Assembly (NCBI GenBank): GCA_937978655.1
Contig: CALJUX010000013.1
Span: 1 to 64,000, forward strand
Origin: an uncultured Chromatiaceae bacterium
GTDB lineage: Bacteria > Pseudomonadota > Gammaproteobacteria > Enterobacterales > Alteromonadaceae
DNA length: 64,000 bases
Direction of reading: 5' to 3'
Shown: piece after piece, positions 46,973 through 54,971 of the stretch
Position numbering within the stretch: position 1 is the stretch's first letter
Layout of the letters: every line of letters begins with the position of its first letter
The notes under the pieces: generated by a model
Told to the model about the DNA's origin: nothing
Databases searched by the model: none
What the model saw: the letters and a program-made list of their open reading frames with translations, nothing else
Program-made: the position numbers and the translations under genes

Positions 46973-48127
46973 TCACAGCGCCCGCTGCAGAATTTGCGCA
47001 ACCACGTCCGGCGTAATATCGCCGTGCTCGCCTAACCGCTCTGCTTTTAACTCGGTCAGTTTCGCCACAACAGCCGTTTTGGCATCGGCATTGATACCAT
47101 AATCGGCCAACCGCGTCGGCACGCCCATTTGCTCAAAGAAAGCCCGGGTATGGCTGATGGTTTCGTCAATCAAACGCTCTTCATCCTGATGTTGCAGGTT
47201 AAACACGCGGCGGCCGTACTGTAATAACTTCTCGCGCTTTTGCTCGCGCTGCTGTTGCATCACAGCTGGCAGTACTATGGCCAAAGTCTGGGCGTGGTCC
47301 AGACCATACAAAGCGGTCAGTTGGTGGCCAATCATATGCGTCGACCAGTCCTGTGGCACACCCACGCCAATCAGGCCATTCAGCGCCATCGTCGCCGTCC
47401 ACATCAGATTGGCGCGGATATTGTAGTCCTGTGGTGCTGCAATGGCTTTAGGGCCAAACTCCAGCAACGTCAGTAACAATCCTTCAGCAAAACGGTCCTG
47501 TACCGCAGCGCCGACCGGATAAGTCAGATACTGTTCCATCACGTGGATATAAGCATCAACCACGCCGTTCGCCAGTTGTTTGGCCGGCAGCGAATAAGTC
47601 ACAGTCGGGTCCAATACGGCAAATTGCGGATAGACCAGCGGGCTGCCAAAAGATAATTTTTGCTGTGTGGCCTGTTTTGTGATGACGGCAAAACCGTTAC
47701 TTTCAGAGCCGGTGGCCGGCAATGTCAGTACACAGCCTAATGCCACTGCCGCTTTTAACTTCACCTGCTTACTCAGAATGTCCCAACCTTCACCGTCGTA
47801 ACGCGCTGCCGCAGCTATATATTTTGTGCCGTCAACCACACTGCCGCCGCCAACCGCCAGCAGGAAATCGATTTGCTCGGCATGTACCAACGCCACTGCT
47901 TTGCTCAGGGTTTCATAACTTGGATTCGGCTCAATACCGCCAAATTCAAATACCGTGAAATCCTTCAGCGCCGTTTTCACTTGGTCATACACACCGTTGT
48001 GTTTGATCGAGCCGCCGCCATAGGTCATTAACACCCGGGCACCGGCAGGGACCAGCTGGCGCAGTTGGTTGATTTGGCCTTCGCCAAACACAATACGGGT
48101 CGGATTCTGGAAGGTAAAATTCAGCAT
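46973..48127 (-). CDS. yqhD: NADPH-dependent aldehyde reductase, iron-alcohol-dehydrogenase family
   Basis: A 384-residue group III metal-dependent alcohol dehydrogenase closely resembling E. coli YqhD, which reduces short-chain and lipid-peroxidation aldehydes with NADPH. It has TYGGGSIKHNGVYDQV near 36-51 and LAVGGGSVVDGTK near 92-104. The metal-site residues lie in NGVVDAYIHVMEQY near 192-205 and WSTHMIGHQLTALYGLDHA near 264-282. The ATG at 48127 has GGAG six bases upstream. It is divergent from the NhaC-family gene. A link to the sugar kinase genes downstream is not evident. Confidence 0.9.
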   Translation of the reverse strand: MLNFTFQNPTRIVFGEGQINQLRQLVPAGARVLMTYGGGSIKHNGVYDQVKTALKDFTVFEFGGIEPNPSYETLSKAVALVHAEQIDFLLAVGGGSVVDGTKYIAAAARYDGEGWDILSKQVKLKAAVALGCVLTLPATGSESNGFAVITKQATQQKLSFGSPLVYPQFAVLDPTVTYSLPAKQLANGVVDAYIHVMEQYLTYPVGAAVQDRFAEGLLLTLLEFGPKAIAAPQDYNIRANLMWTATMALNGLIGVGVPQDWSTHMIGHQLTALYGLDHAQTLAIVLPAVMQQQREQKREKLLQYGRRVFNLQHQDEERLIDETISHTRAFFEQMGVPTRLADYGINADAKTAVVAKLTELKAERLGEHGDITPDVVAQILQRAL

Positions 48128-48274
48128 AACGGGCTCCGGCAATGGTGGGACAAGGTGGAAAACTTTAGATCACTCAGACAGATATGGTCGCGATGTGACG
48201 CATTTCAAGGGAAAAGATTCGGCATTTGCGGCAAATTGCGGTAAAACATCGTTATAAGCAAGTCCTAATTCATA

Positions 48275-48303
48275 TTGACAGGCCTTCTGGACGTCCTTAT
48301 ATT
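48275..48303 (+). promoter_or_regulatory. Near-consensus promoter with MetJ-like box in the spacer
   Basis: TTGACA (48275-48280), a 17-base spacer and TATATT (48298-48303) form an almost perfect sigma-70 promoter toward the NhaC-family gene. The spacer starts with two adjacent octamers, GGCCTTCT and GGACGTCC (48281-48296). They match the MetJ box AGACGTCT at 5/8 and 6/8. Tandem octamers over a promoter are the usual MetJ layout. Confidence 0.6.
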
Positions 48304-48352
48304 CCGCAAAATTATTAAAAACATAAAAGTAATTAAATTAACCAAGATTGCT

Positions 48353-48373
48353 CCGGTGTCAGCTTGACACCGG
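48353..48373 (+). other. Hairpin/palindrome in the NhaC-family leader
   Basis: A perfect 9-bp inverted repeat CCGGTGTCA - GCT - TGACACCGG lies 22 bases before the start codon, between the promoter and the gene. No T-run follows. It could be an RNA stem in the leader or a second operator. Confidence 0.5.
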
Positions 48374-48394
48374 TATTTGATACCGAGGTTTAGC

Positions 48395-49705
48395 ATGTCC
48401 GGATCTGTCATCGGCGCCAAACGGTCTTTATTGCCGTTGTTGCTGTTTGTTTCGTTATTTTTAGGCACTGGCCTCTACCTGCAAAGTCAGGGCGTGGCTT
48501 ATGCGTTTTACCAGTTGCCGGGGCCTGTGGCGATACTGCCGGCTCTCGTGCTGGCCGTGTGGTTACACCGCGCACCGTTGACAGAATCTGTTGATTTACT
48601 AGTCAAAGGCGCCGGTAATAGCAACATCATCACGATGTGCATCATCTACTTACTGGCTGGCGCTTTTGCCACTGTCGCTCAGGCAACCGGTGGTGTGGAT
48701 GCAGTGGTCAATGCCGGTTTAAGCCTGGTGCCTGCCAGCTTTATTCTGCCGGGTTTGTTTGTGATTTCCGCCGTCGTCGCCACCGCCATGGGCACTTCGA
48801 TGGGGACTATTGGTGCTTTGGCGCCGATTGCCGTGGGGTTGTCGCAACAAGCGCAGATTGAACCTGCGTTGATGGCGGGCGCGCTTCTGAGCGGTGCGAT
48901 GTTTGGCGATAATTTATCAATAATCTCCGATACAACGATTGCGTCGACCCGCACTCAGGGGGCGGAAATGAAAGATAAATTTCGCGAAAACCTGAAAATT
49001 GCCACACCAGCGGCCATGTTGACGATGTTGTTATTTGCCGGACTTGCAACAACAGACCAAGTGATTGAAGCCAAAGCTTTTAGCTGGAGTGGCGTGTTGC
49101 CTTATGCAGCGATATTAGTTTTAGCGATCGCTGGCATGAACGTCTTTGCGGTGCTGTTACTCGGCATCGTGCTGGCGGCGCTGCAAGGTGTGTTATTTGC
49201 CGATTATGCCGTGGCGAACCTTGGCAAAGATATTTTTAAAGGCTTTGGCAGTATGCAGGAGATTTTCCTGTTGTCGATGTTTGTCGGGGCTTTGGGCGAA
49301 TTTGTCAAAGCGCAGGGCGGCCTCGCCTGGATCGCCAATTTGATAGATGGCTTGGCAAAACAGCTGCGTCTGGCTGGCAATAAAGCCCAGCAACTCGCAA
49401 TCGCTGCACTGGTATTCATCAGTAACCTTTGTATTGCCAACAATACAGTGGCGATTGTACTGACCGCGGATGTCAGCCGCGATTTGGCTGAGCATCACGA
49501 CATCAGCCCAAGACGCAGCGCCAGCTTACTGGATATCTTCTCCTGTATCAGTCAGGGATTAGTACCTTATGGTGCTCAGGCACTGTTATTGGGCGCAAGC
49601 TTCAGCTTGTCACCCTGGGATGTAGTCACGCAAAGTTACTACTGCCTGATCCTGCTGGTCGTCGCCCTCGGCGTGATCCTGCTGCGGCCGGCACGTGGCC
49701 ATTAA
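48395..49705 (+). CDS. NhaC-family transporter, candidate methionine transporter
   Basis: A 436-residue inner-membrane protein with about 11-12 helices. It carries the NhaC-family segments ATAMGTSMGTIGALAP near 130-145 and GDNLSIISDTTIAST near 170-185, with a second matching half near 325-345 (NLCIANNTVAIV). NhaC-type proteins include Na+/H+ antiporters and the MetT methionine transporters of marine gammaproteobacteria. The MetJ-like box in its promoter favours MetT, but this is inference. The ATG at 48395 has GAGG six bases upstream; the in-frame TTG at 48377 is less likely. Confidence 0.85.
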   Translation: MSGSVIGAKRSLLPLLLFVSLFLGTGLYLQSQGVAYAFYQLPGPVAILPALVLAVWLHRAPLTESVDLLVKGAGNSNIITMCIIYLLAGAFATVAQATGGVDAVVNAGLSLVPASFILPGLFVISAVVATAMGTSMGTIGALAPIAVGLSQQAQIEPALMAGALLSGAMFGDNLSIISDTTIASTRTQGAEMKDKFRENLKIATPAAMLTMLLFAGLATTDQVIEAKAFSWSGVLPYAAILVLAIAGMNVFAVLLLGIVLAALQGVLFADYAVANLGKDIFKGFGSMQEIFLLSMFVGALGEFVKAQGGLAWIANLIDGLAKQLRLAGNKAQQLAIAALVFISNLCIANNTVAIVLTADVSRDLAEHHDISPRRSASLLDIFSCISQGLVPYGAQALLLGASFSLSPWDVVTQSYYCLILLVVALGVILLRPARGH

Positions 49706-49721
49706 AAACGTCATGCTGTGC

Positions 49722-49757
49722 AAACCAAAAATCCCGCACCTGCGGGATTTTTGGTTT
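49722..49757. terminator. Bidirectional terminator between convergent genes
   Basis: A perfect 17-bp stem (AAACCAAAAATCCCGCA with its complement) and a CC loop lie between the NhaC-family gene and the convergent M48 gene. T-runs at both ends serve both strands. Confidence 0.92.
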
Positions 49758-49787
49758 TGCGCTTTGTCGCGGCCTATACGCCAAAAG

Positions 49788-50594
49788 TTATTTATTGCAG
49801 GCTGGTAAACCACCACTGGCTTTCCGCTGCTGATATTCCGCATCTGCCTTGGGCATATTCTTTTGCAACGCTTTGATGCGATTTTCCGGTACCGGGTGGC
49901 TGGATAAAATCTGTGGCGTGCCGCCACTCCCCTGCTTCGCCATGTTTTGCCACAGCTTGACCGATTCCTCCGGTTTAAAACCGGCTTTTGCCATCAGTTC
50001 CAGACCAATTAAATCAGCTTCCGATTCATGTACCCGGCTAAACGGCAAAATCACGCCCACTTGCGCGCCGAGACCAAAAGCGGTCGATAATTCAGTTTTA
50101 AAGCGGGTATCCATTGCACTTAATGCGACATCCGCCACACCCAGTGTGGTCTGGACTGCCTGGTTGCTGGACAAACGCTCGTTGGAATGGCCGGCCATCA
50201 CGTGGGCAATCTCATGGCCAATCACCGCCGCCAGCTGATGCTGATTCTCGGCAACCAGTAATAAACCGGTGTAAACGCCAATCTTGCCACCGGGCAATGC
50301 AAAAGCATTGACCTGATCGCTGTCAAACACCACGATTTCCCACGGATTTTGCTGATACTTGGCCGGGGTGACGCTCAACACTTGTTTTGCCACACACTGC
50401 ACATACTGATTGGTTTTTTTGTCTTTACTGACCGCCGTTTTAGCTTTCAGATCTTCAAAAGTCTGAATGCCCATCTTATTGACCTGGGTTTGATCAAATA
50501 ACATCAGTTGCGGCCGGCCAGTCGGTGACTCGGCACAGGCAGTTAAACCCAAAGCACATAACAACGCGGTGCAGAGCATGGTTGGTTTTTTCAT
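49788..50594 (-). CDS. M48-family metalloprotease lipoprotein (LoiP/YggG-like)
   Basis: A 268-residue zinc metallopeptidase anchored as a lipoprotein: the signal ends LTAC with Cys20. The zinc site is HEIAH at 127-131, and the third ligand Glu lies in HESEADLIGLELM near 185-197. The family includes LoiP and BepA, which process or clear misfolded outer-membrane proteins. A Cys pair (67 and a C-terminal Cys) may form a disulfide. The ATG at 50594 gives the signal peptide directly; an upstream in-frame start at 50675 would run through the dnaJ terminator. Its place directly after dnaKJ suits a proteostasis role. Confidence 0.88.
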   Translation of the reverse strand: MKKPTMLCTALLCALGLTACAESPTGRPQLMLFDQTQVNKMGIQTFEDLKAKTAVSKDKKTNQYVQCVAKQVLSVTPAKYQQNPWEIVVFDSDQVNAFALPGGKIGVYTGLLLVAENQHQLAAVIGHEIAHVMAGHSNERLSSNQAVQTTLGVADVALSAMDTRFKTELSTAFGLGAQVGVILPFSRVHESEADLIGLELMAKAGFKPEESVKLWQNMAKQGSGGTPQILSSHPVPENRIKALQKNMPKADAEYQQRKASGGLPACNK

Positions 50595-50645
50595 CAGAAA
50601 TCCTGTTCGTAAAAAAACTTTAAAATTACAGCCTGACAAAACAAC

Positions 50646-50666
50646 ACCGCCAGCAAAGCTGGCGGT
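50646..50666 (-). terminator. Intrinsic terminator after dnaJ
   Basis: A perfect 9-bp stem ACCGCCAGC/GCTGGCGGT with a three-base loop lies 14 bases after the dnaJ stop. On the minus strand it is followed by GTTGTTTTG. Confidence 0.75.
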
Positions 50667-50680
50667 ATCAGACACACAGA

Positions 50681-51823
50681 TTAACCGGTTAAATCATCAA
50701 AGAATTTCTTCACACCGTCGAAGAAACCTTTGGATTTTGGTCTGTGGGTTGCTTCACTGTCGCCGCCCCAGCTTTCATCCAGCTGACGTAACAAGTCTTT
50801 TTGCTTGTCAGACAGATTCACCGGTGTTTCCACCACGACTTTACAGACTAAATCACCGACACCGCCACCGCGCACCGACTGCACACCTTTGCCGCGCAGA
50901 CGGAACATTTTGTCGGTCTGGGTTTCGGCCGGGATCTTCAGTTTGACGCGGCCATCCAGCGTCGGCACATCAATTTCACCGCCAAGCGCGGCGATTGAAA
51001 AGCTGATCGGCACTTCACAGGCCAGATTATTGCCGTCGCGGACAAAGATCGGATGGTCTTTGACATGCACCTGCACATACAAATCGCCGGCTGGTGCGCC
51101 ATGCATGCCCGCTTCACCTTCACCGGTTAACCGGATGCGATCACCGGTATCGACGCCTGCCGGGATCTTCACTTTCAGCAGTTTGCTCTTCTCGACACGA
51201 CCATCGCCGTGGCATTTCGGACATGGTTCCGGAATGATTTTGCCGCGGCCGTTACAGGTTGGACAGGTTTGCTGCACGGCAAAAAAGCCCTGGCGCATCG
51301 TCACCTGACCGTGGCCCTGACAGGTGCCGCAAGTCTTGGCTGAAGTGCCTTTTTTCGCGCCTGAGCCATCACAGGTATCACAGGACACCAGCGTCGGGAC
51401 TTTGATCTCCAGCTCTTTGCCTTTAACCGCTTCTTCGAGGCTCAGCTCCAGGTTGTAGCGTAAGTCTGAGCCGCGCTGTGCACGCTGACCACCGCCGCCA
51501 CCACGCCGGCCACCACCGAAGATGTCACCAAACACGTCACCGAAAATGTCGCCAAAATCAGCATTGCCGCCGCCAAAACCACCGGCGCCCCGGTTTGGAT
51601 CGACACCGGCATGGCCATATTGATCATAAGCGGCGCGTTTCTGGTCGTCGTTCAGGATCTCATAGGCTTCCTGAACTTCTTTAAATTTCTCTTCCATGGC
51701 TTTATCGCCCTGCGTACGGTCAGGGTGATACTTCATCGCCAGGCGCTTATAAGCCTTTTTAATCTCTTTTTCGTCGGCGCCTTTGCTGACGCCCAACACT
51801 TCGTAATAATCACGCTTTGACAT
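50681..51823 (-). CDS. dnaJ: Chaperone protein DnaJ
   Basis: DnaJ is the Hsp40 co-chaperone that delivers unfolded clients to DnaK and triggers its ATPase. The 380-residue type I protein has the J domain with HPD at 33-35, a Gly/Phe-rich linker (about 75-115) and a zinc domain with four CxxCxGxG repeats (about 146-208). The two C-terminal substrate-binding domains follow. It lies 116 bases downstream of dnaK with a GC-rich hairpin between. Confidence 0.98.
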   Translation of the reverse strand: MSKRDYYEVLGVSKGADEKEIKKAYKRLAMKYHPDRTQGDKAMEEKFKEVQEAYEILNDDQKRAAYDQYGHAGVDPNRGAGGFGGGNADFGDIFGDVFGDIFGGGRRGGGGGQRAQRGSDLRYNLELSLEEAVKGKELEIKVPTLVSCDTCDGSGAKKGTSAKTCGTCQGHGQVTMRQGFFAVQQTCPTCNGRGKIIPEPCPKCHGDGRVEKSKLLKVKIPAGVDTGDRIRLTGEGEAGMHGAPAGDLYVQVHVKDHPIFVRDGNNLACEVPISFSIAALGGEIDVPTLDGRVKLKIPAETQTDKMFRLRGKGVQSVRGGGVGDLVCKVVVETPVNLSDKQKDLLRQLDESWGGDSEATHRPKSKGFFDGVKKFFDDLTG

Positions 51824-51860
51824 AATGCTGCTTCAACTGTTCAGGGTCTGCGGATAAACA

Positions 51861-51882
51861 AGCGACCGCCGAGGCGGTCGCT
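51861..51882 (-). other. Hairpin between dnaK and dnaJ
   Basis: A perfect 9-bp stem AGCGACCGC/GCGGTCGCT with a CGAG loop, and no strong T-run on the minus strand. It may be a processing site or partial terminator that sets the DnaK:DnaJ ratio. Confidence 0.55.
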
Positions 51883-51939
51883 TTCCCTGTAAAATTCGGA
51901 AAACCGCAGCTTAATGCTTCGGTCTTCCCAAGACAACGC

Positions 51940-53841
51940 TTACTTGTTGTCTTTGACTTCTTCAAACTCAGCGTCAACCACATCGTCGTTGGCGTTTTTG
52001 GCAGAGCCTGCTTCAGCGCCCGGATTGTGTTGCTGCGCTGCAGCCTGCAGTTTTTGGGCAGCCTGTACCAGCGCCTGAGTTTTCGCTTCGATTTCTGCTT
52101 TATCGCTGCCTTTAATCACAGCTTCCAGCGCGCTGATCGCCGCTTCAATCTCTTGTTTGTCGTTGGTCGCAAGGTTGGCACCCGCTTCTTCCACCTGTTT
52201 ACGGGTGGCGTGGACCAAAGCATCAGCCTGGTTGCGGGTTTGCACCAGCTCTTCGAACTTTTTGTCTTCTTCCGCGTTCAGCTCGGCGTCGCGAACCATG
52301 CGCTGGATTTCATCATCAGTCAGACCTGAAGACGACTTAATGGTGATCTTCTGCTCTTTACCAGTGTCTTTGTCTTTGGCTGACACGTGCAGAATACCAT
52401 CGGCATCCAGGTCAAACGTCACTTCGATTTGTGGCTCGCCACGACGACCCGGACGAATACCTTCTAAGTTAAACTGACCCAGCGATTTGTTGGCAGAAGC
52501 CTGTTTCCGCTCACCCTGCAGCACGTGAATAGTCACGGCAGACTGGTTGTCTTCGGCAGTTGAGAAAGTTTGCGACTTCTTGGTCGGAATTGTCGTGTTC
52601 TTCTCAATCAGCGCCGTCATCACGCTACCCATAGTCTCGATACCCAGAGACAGTGGTGTCACGTCCAGCAGCAACACGTCAGTCACATCACCAGACAGTA
52701 CCGCGCCCTGAATGGCCGCACCAACAGCAACAGCTTCATCCGGGTTGACGTCTTTGCGTGGCTCTTTGCCAAAGAACGCTGTGACCGCTTCCTGCACTTT
52801 TGGCATCCGGGTCTGACCACCAACCAGAATGATGTCGTCGATGTCGCCCACTGACAGATCGGCATCTTTTAACGCCTGTTTCAGTGGTTCGATGGTCCGG
52901 CTGATTAAATCGTCCACCAGCGCTTCCAGTTTGGCGCGCGTCACTTTGATGTTCAGGTGTTTTGGACCTGTCGCATCAGCCGTGATATACGGCAGATTCA
53001 CTTCAGTCTGCGAGGCAGAAGACAGCTCAATTTTGGCTTTTTCTGCAGATTCTTTCAGACGTTGCATCGCCAGCGGGTCGTTCCGCAGGTCAATGCCCTG
53101 TTCTTTTTTGAACTCGTCTACCAGATAGTTAATCAGGCGTGAGTCGAAGTCTTCACCACCTAAGTGGGTGTCACCATTGGTCGACAATACTTCGAAAGTT
53201 TGCTCGCCATCGACATCGTCGATTTCGATGATCGAGATATCAAAAGTACCGCCACCTAAGTCGTACACCGCAATTTTGGTGTCGCCTTTTTTCTTGTCCA
53301 TACCATAAGCCAGTGCCGCAGCGGTTGGCTCGTTGATGATACGTTTTACTTCCAGACCGGCAATGCGGCCGGCGTCTTTGGTCGCCTGACGCTGCGCGTC
53401 GTTGAAGTAAGCCGGCACTGTGATAACCGCTTCAGTCACTGGCTCGCCCAGATAATCTTCAGCAGTTTTCTTCATCTTTTTCAGCACTTCCGCAGAAATT
53501 TGCGGCGCGGCTAATTTTTTGCCTTTGACTTCAACCCAGGCGTCACCATTATCAGCACGGGTGATTTGGTAAGGCATGATTTTGATATCACGCTGCACTT
53601 CGGCGTCTTCAAAACGACGACCGATCAGACGTTTGATCGCAAACAAAGTATTTTTCGGGTTGGTGACGGCCTGACGTTTTGCCGGCTGGCCGACCAGTAC
53701 TTCACCATCTTCGGCATAAGCGATGATAGATGGTGTGGTGCGCGTGCCTTCGGCGTTTTCAATGACGCGAGGCTGATCGCCGTCCAGAATTGCTACACAG
53801 CTGTTTGTTGTACCTAAGTCAATACCAATAATTCTGCCCAT
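51940..53841 (-). CDS. dnaK: Chaperone protein DnaK
   Basis: DnaK is the Hsp70 chaperone. The 633-residue protein has the N-terminal ATPase domain starting MGRIIGIDLGTTNSC. It contains signatures IINEPTAAALAYG near 196-208 and ILVGGQTRMPKVQ near 340-352, the interdomain linker (VLLLDVTPL near 388-396), the peptide-binding beta sandwich and the helical lid. The C-terminal tail DDVVDAEFEEV matches the conserved EEVKDNK-type end. A sigma-32 promoter lies upstream. Confidence 0.99.
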   Translation of the reverse strand: MGRIIGIDLGTTNSCVAILDGDQPRVIENAEGTRTTPSIIAYAEDGEVLVGQPAKRQAVTNPKNTLFAIKRLIGRRFEDAEVQRDIKIMPYQITRADNGDAWVEVKGKKLAAPQISAEVLKKMKKTAEDYLGEPVTEAVITVPAYFNDAQRQATKDAGRIAGLEVKRIINEPTAAALAYGMDKKKGDTKIAVYDLGGGTFDISIIEIDDVDGEQTFEVLSTNGDTHLGGEDFDSRLINYLVDEFKKEQGIDLRNDPLAMQRLKESAEKAKIELSSASQTEVNLPYITADATGPKHLNIKVTRAKLEALVDDLISRTIEPLKQALKDADLSVGDIDDIILVGGQTRMPKVQEAVTAFFGKEPRKDVNPDEAVAVGAAIQGAVLSGDVTDVLLLDVTPLSLGIETMGSVMTALIEKNTTIPTKKSQTFSTAEDNQSAVTIHVLQGERKQASANKSLGQFNLEGIRPGRRGEPQIEVTFDLDADGILHVSAKDKDTGKEQKITIKSSSGLTDDEIQRMVRDAELNAEEDKKFEELVQTRNQADALVHATRKQVEEAGANLATNDKQEIEAAISALEAVIKGSDKAEIEAKTQALVQAAQKLQAAAQQHNPGAEAGSAKNANDDVVDAEFEEVKDNK

Positions 53842-53891
53842 AATTTACTCCGCTCTATAATTTGGAACAATTTCATTGTGTTGACCGGTTA

Positions 53892-53918
53892 ATGGGGTTA
53901 ACCCCCAACGCATTCAAG
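53892..53918 (-). promoter_or_regulatory. Sigma-32 heat-shock promoter of dnaKJ
   Basis: On the minus strand CTTGAA (53918-53913), a 15-base spacer and CCCCAT (53897-53892) match the sigma-32 consensus. A 12-base perfect palindrome GGGGTTAACCCC (53894-53905) overlaps the -10 element and part of the spacer. The promoter lies about 50 bases upstream of the dnaK ATG. Confidence 0.88.
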
Positions 53919-54055
53919 GTTATTCCAGTAAAAATTTTCATTTTTCTGCGCTTAACGGGGCAAAACAGCAGGTAAAAGCCGGAACTTCGGCCAATCCACA
54001 GAGTCGGCTAATCTGCCACAGCGGAATTTTCGTACCCAAGGTCAGACTGCACCGG

Positions 54056-54061
54056 TATAAT
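54056..54061 (+). promoter_or_regulatory. Probable -10 element of luxS
   Basis: TATAAT lies 32 bases before the luxS ATG in the region divergent from dnaK. No clear -35 lies at the usual distance, so only this element is supported. Confidence 0.45.
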
Positions 54062-54092
54062 CAGCCGCATTGTTTTTATGGAGACTCTCACA

Positions 54093-54599
54093 ATGCCATT
54101 ACTCGACAGCTTTACCGTAGACCACACCATCATGAAAGCGCCGGCCGTGCGCGTGGCGAAAAAAATGACCACGCCAAAAGGCGATGACATCACAGTGTTT
54201 GACCTGCGTTTTTGTGTACCGAATCAGGAAATTCTGTCAGAAAAAGGCATCCACACACTCGAGCATTTATTTGCCGGCTTTATGCGCGACCACTTAAATG
54301 GCAACGGCGTGGAAATCATCGACATTTCGCCAATGGGCTGTCGCACCGGTTTTTATATGAGCCTGATTGGTACACCGGATGAAGACCGCGTCGCCAAAGC
54401 ATGGCAAGCCGCGATGAACGACGTGCTGCAAGTGCAAGACCAGAATAAAATCCCAGAGCTGAACGTGTATCAATGCGGTACTTACGAGATGCATTCACTG
54501 GAGGAAGCCCGCCAAATCGCGCAGAACATTATCGACCGTGGTGTTGGCGTGAACCGCAACGACGAGCTGACGCTGGCGCCGGAATTTTTGCAGCACTGA
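54093..54599 (+). CDS. luxS: S-ribosylhomocysteine lyase
   Basis: LuxS cleaves S-ribosylhomocysteine to homocysteine and DPD, the precursor of autoinducer 2, as part of the activated methyl cycle. The 168-residue protein has metal ligands His54 and His58 (HTLEH) and Cys128, catalytic Cys83 in SPMGCRTGFY and a near-E. coli sequence overall. The ATG at 54093 follows GGAG; an ATG at 54078 overlaps that ribosome site. It is a single-gene unit with its own terminator. No lsr operon is visible in the window. Confidence 0.98.
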   Translation: MPLLDSFTVDHTIMKAPAVRVAKKMTTPKGDDITVFDLRFCVPNQEILSEKGIHTLEHLFAGFMRDHLNGNGVEIIDISPMGCRTGFYMSLIGTPDEDRVAKAWQAAMNDVLQVQDQNKIPELNVYQCGTYEMHSLEEARQIAQNIIDRGVGVNRNDELTLAPEFLQH

Positions 54600-54623
54600 G
54601 TGTTGCTGCTGACGCTGAATAAT

Positions 54624-54652
54624 AACGCCACATCTTGTGGCGTTTTTATTTT
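54624..54652 (+). terminator. Intrinsic terminator after luxS
   Basis: A perfect 9-bp stem AACGCCACA/TGTGGCGTT with a three-base loop and a T-rich tail, 24 bases after the luxS stop. Confidence 0.92.
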
Positions 54653-54835
54653 TCCATCCTGTACATCGCCGAAAAGCTCCGGGTAGCGCGTACCTGCATT
54701 TCCCTCGGTCATTTGCAGAGCAAATGACGTTCAACCGGCAACAGGCCAAACTGTTGGCCTGTTGAAATCCCGGTTTCACCATACCGTCCATCCGTAGATA
54801 TCGGCACAAACTGCTCCATGCGTTTGCGCCATACC

Positions 54836-54857
54836 GTACTTCCTGTACATAAAAAAA
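54836..54857. repeat. Dispersed intergenic motif, copy B
   Basis: GTACTTCCTGTACAT and seven A, differing from copy A at 44646 in one base. It abuts the minus-strand terminator hairpin at 54858-54877. Confidence 0.7.
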
Positions 54858-54877
54858 CCGGTCCATTGCTGGACCGG
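54851..54877 (-). terminator. Intrinsic terminator of the TonB-dependent receptor gene
   Basis: On the minus strand a perfect 8-bp stem CCGGTCCA/TGGACCGG, loop GCAA, then TTTTTTT. It lies 95 bases after the receptor stop; another GC-rich hairpin without a T-run (54888-54915) lies between. Confidence 0.88.
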
Positions 54878-54971
54878 CTGGCAATATCTCCGGCCAGACA
54901 GGATGCCGGCCGGAGTTACATCGCACGCAGTTGCCCGCACTATCCCACAGACATTGATACTTGCGTCAGGC

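Larger units (their letters stand above)
54653..54971. other. Gene-free stretch with four further hairpins
   Basis: No gene is seen. Perfect stems occur at 54709-54727 (TCATTTGC/GCAAATGA), 54739-54764 (11 bp, CAACAGGCCAA), 54858-54877 (CCGGTCCA/TGGACCGG) and 54888-54915 (CTCCGGCC/GGCCGGAG). A partial copy of the dispersed motif (ATCCTGTACAT) lies at 54656-54666 and a full one at 54836. Only the 54858 hairpin has a clear T-run. Confidence 0.65.
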
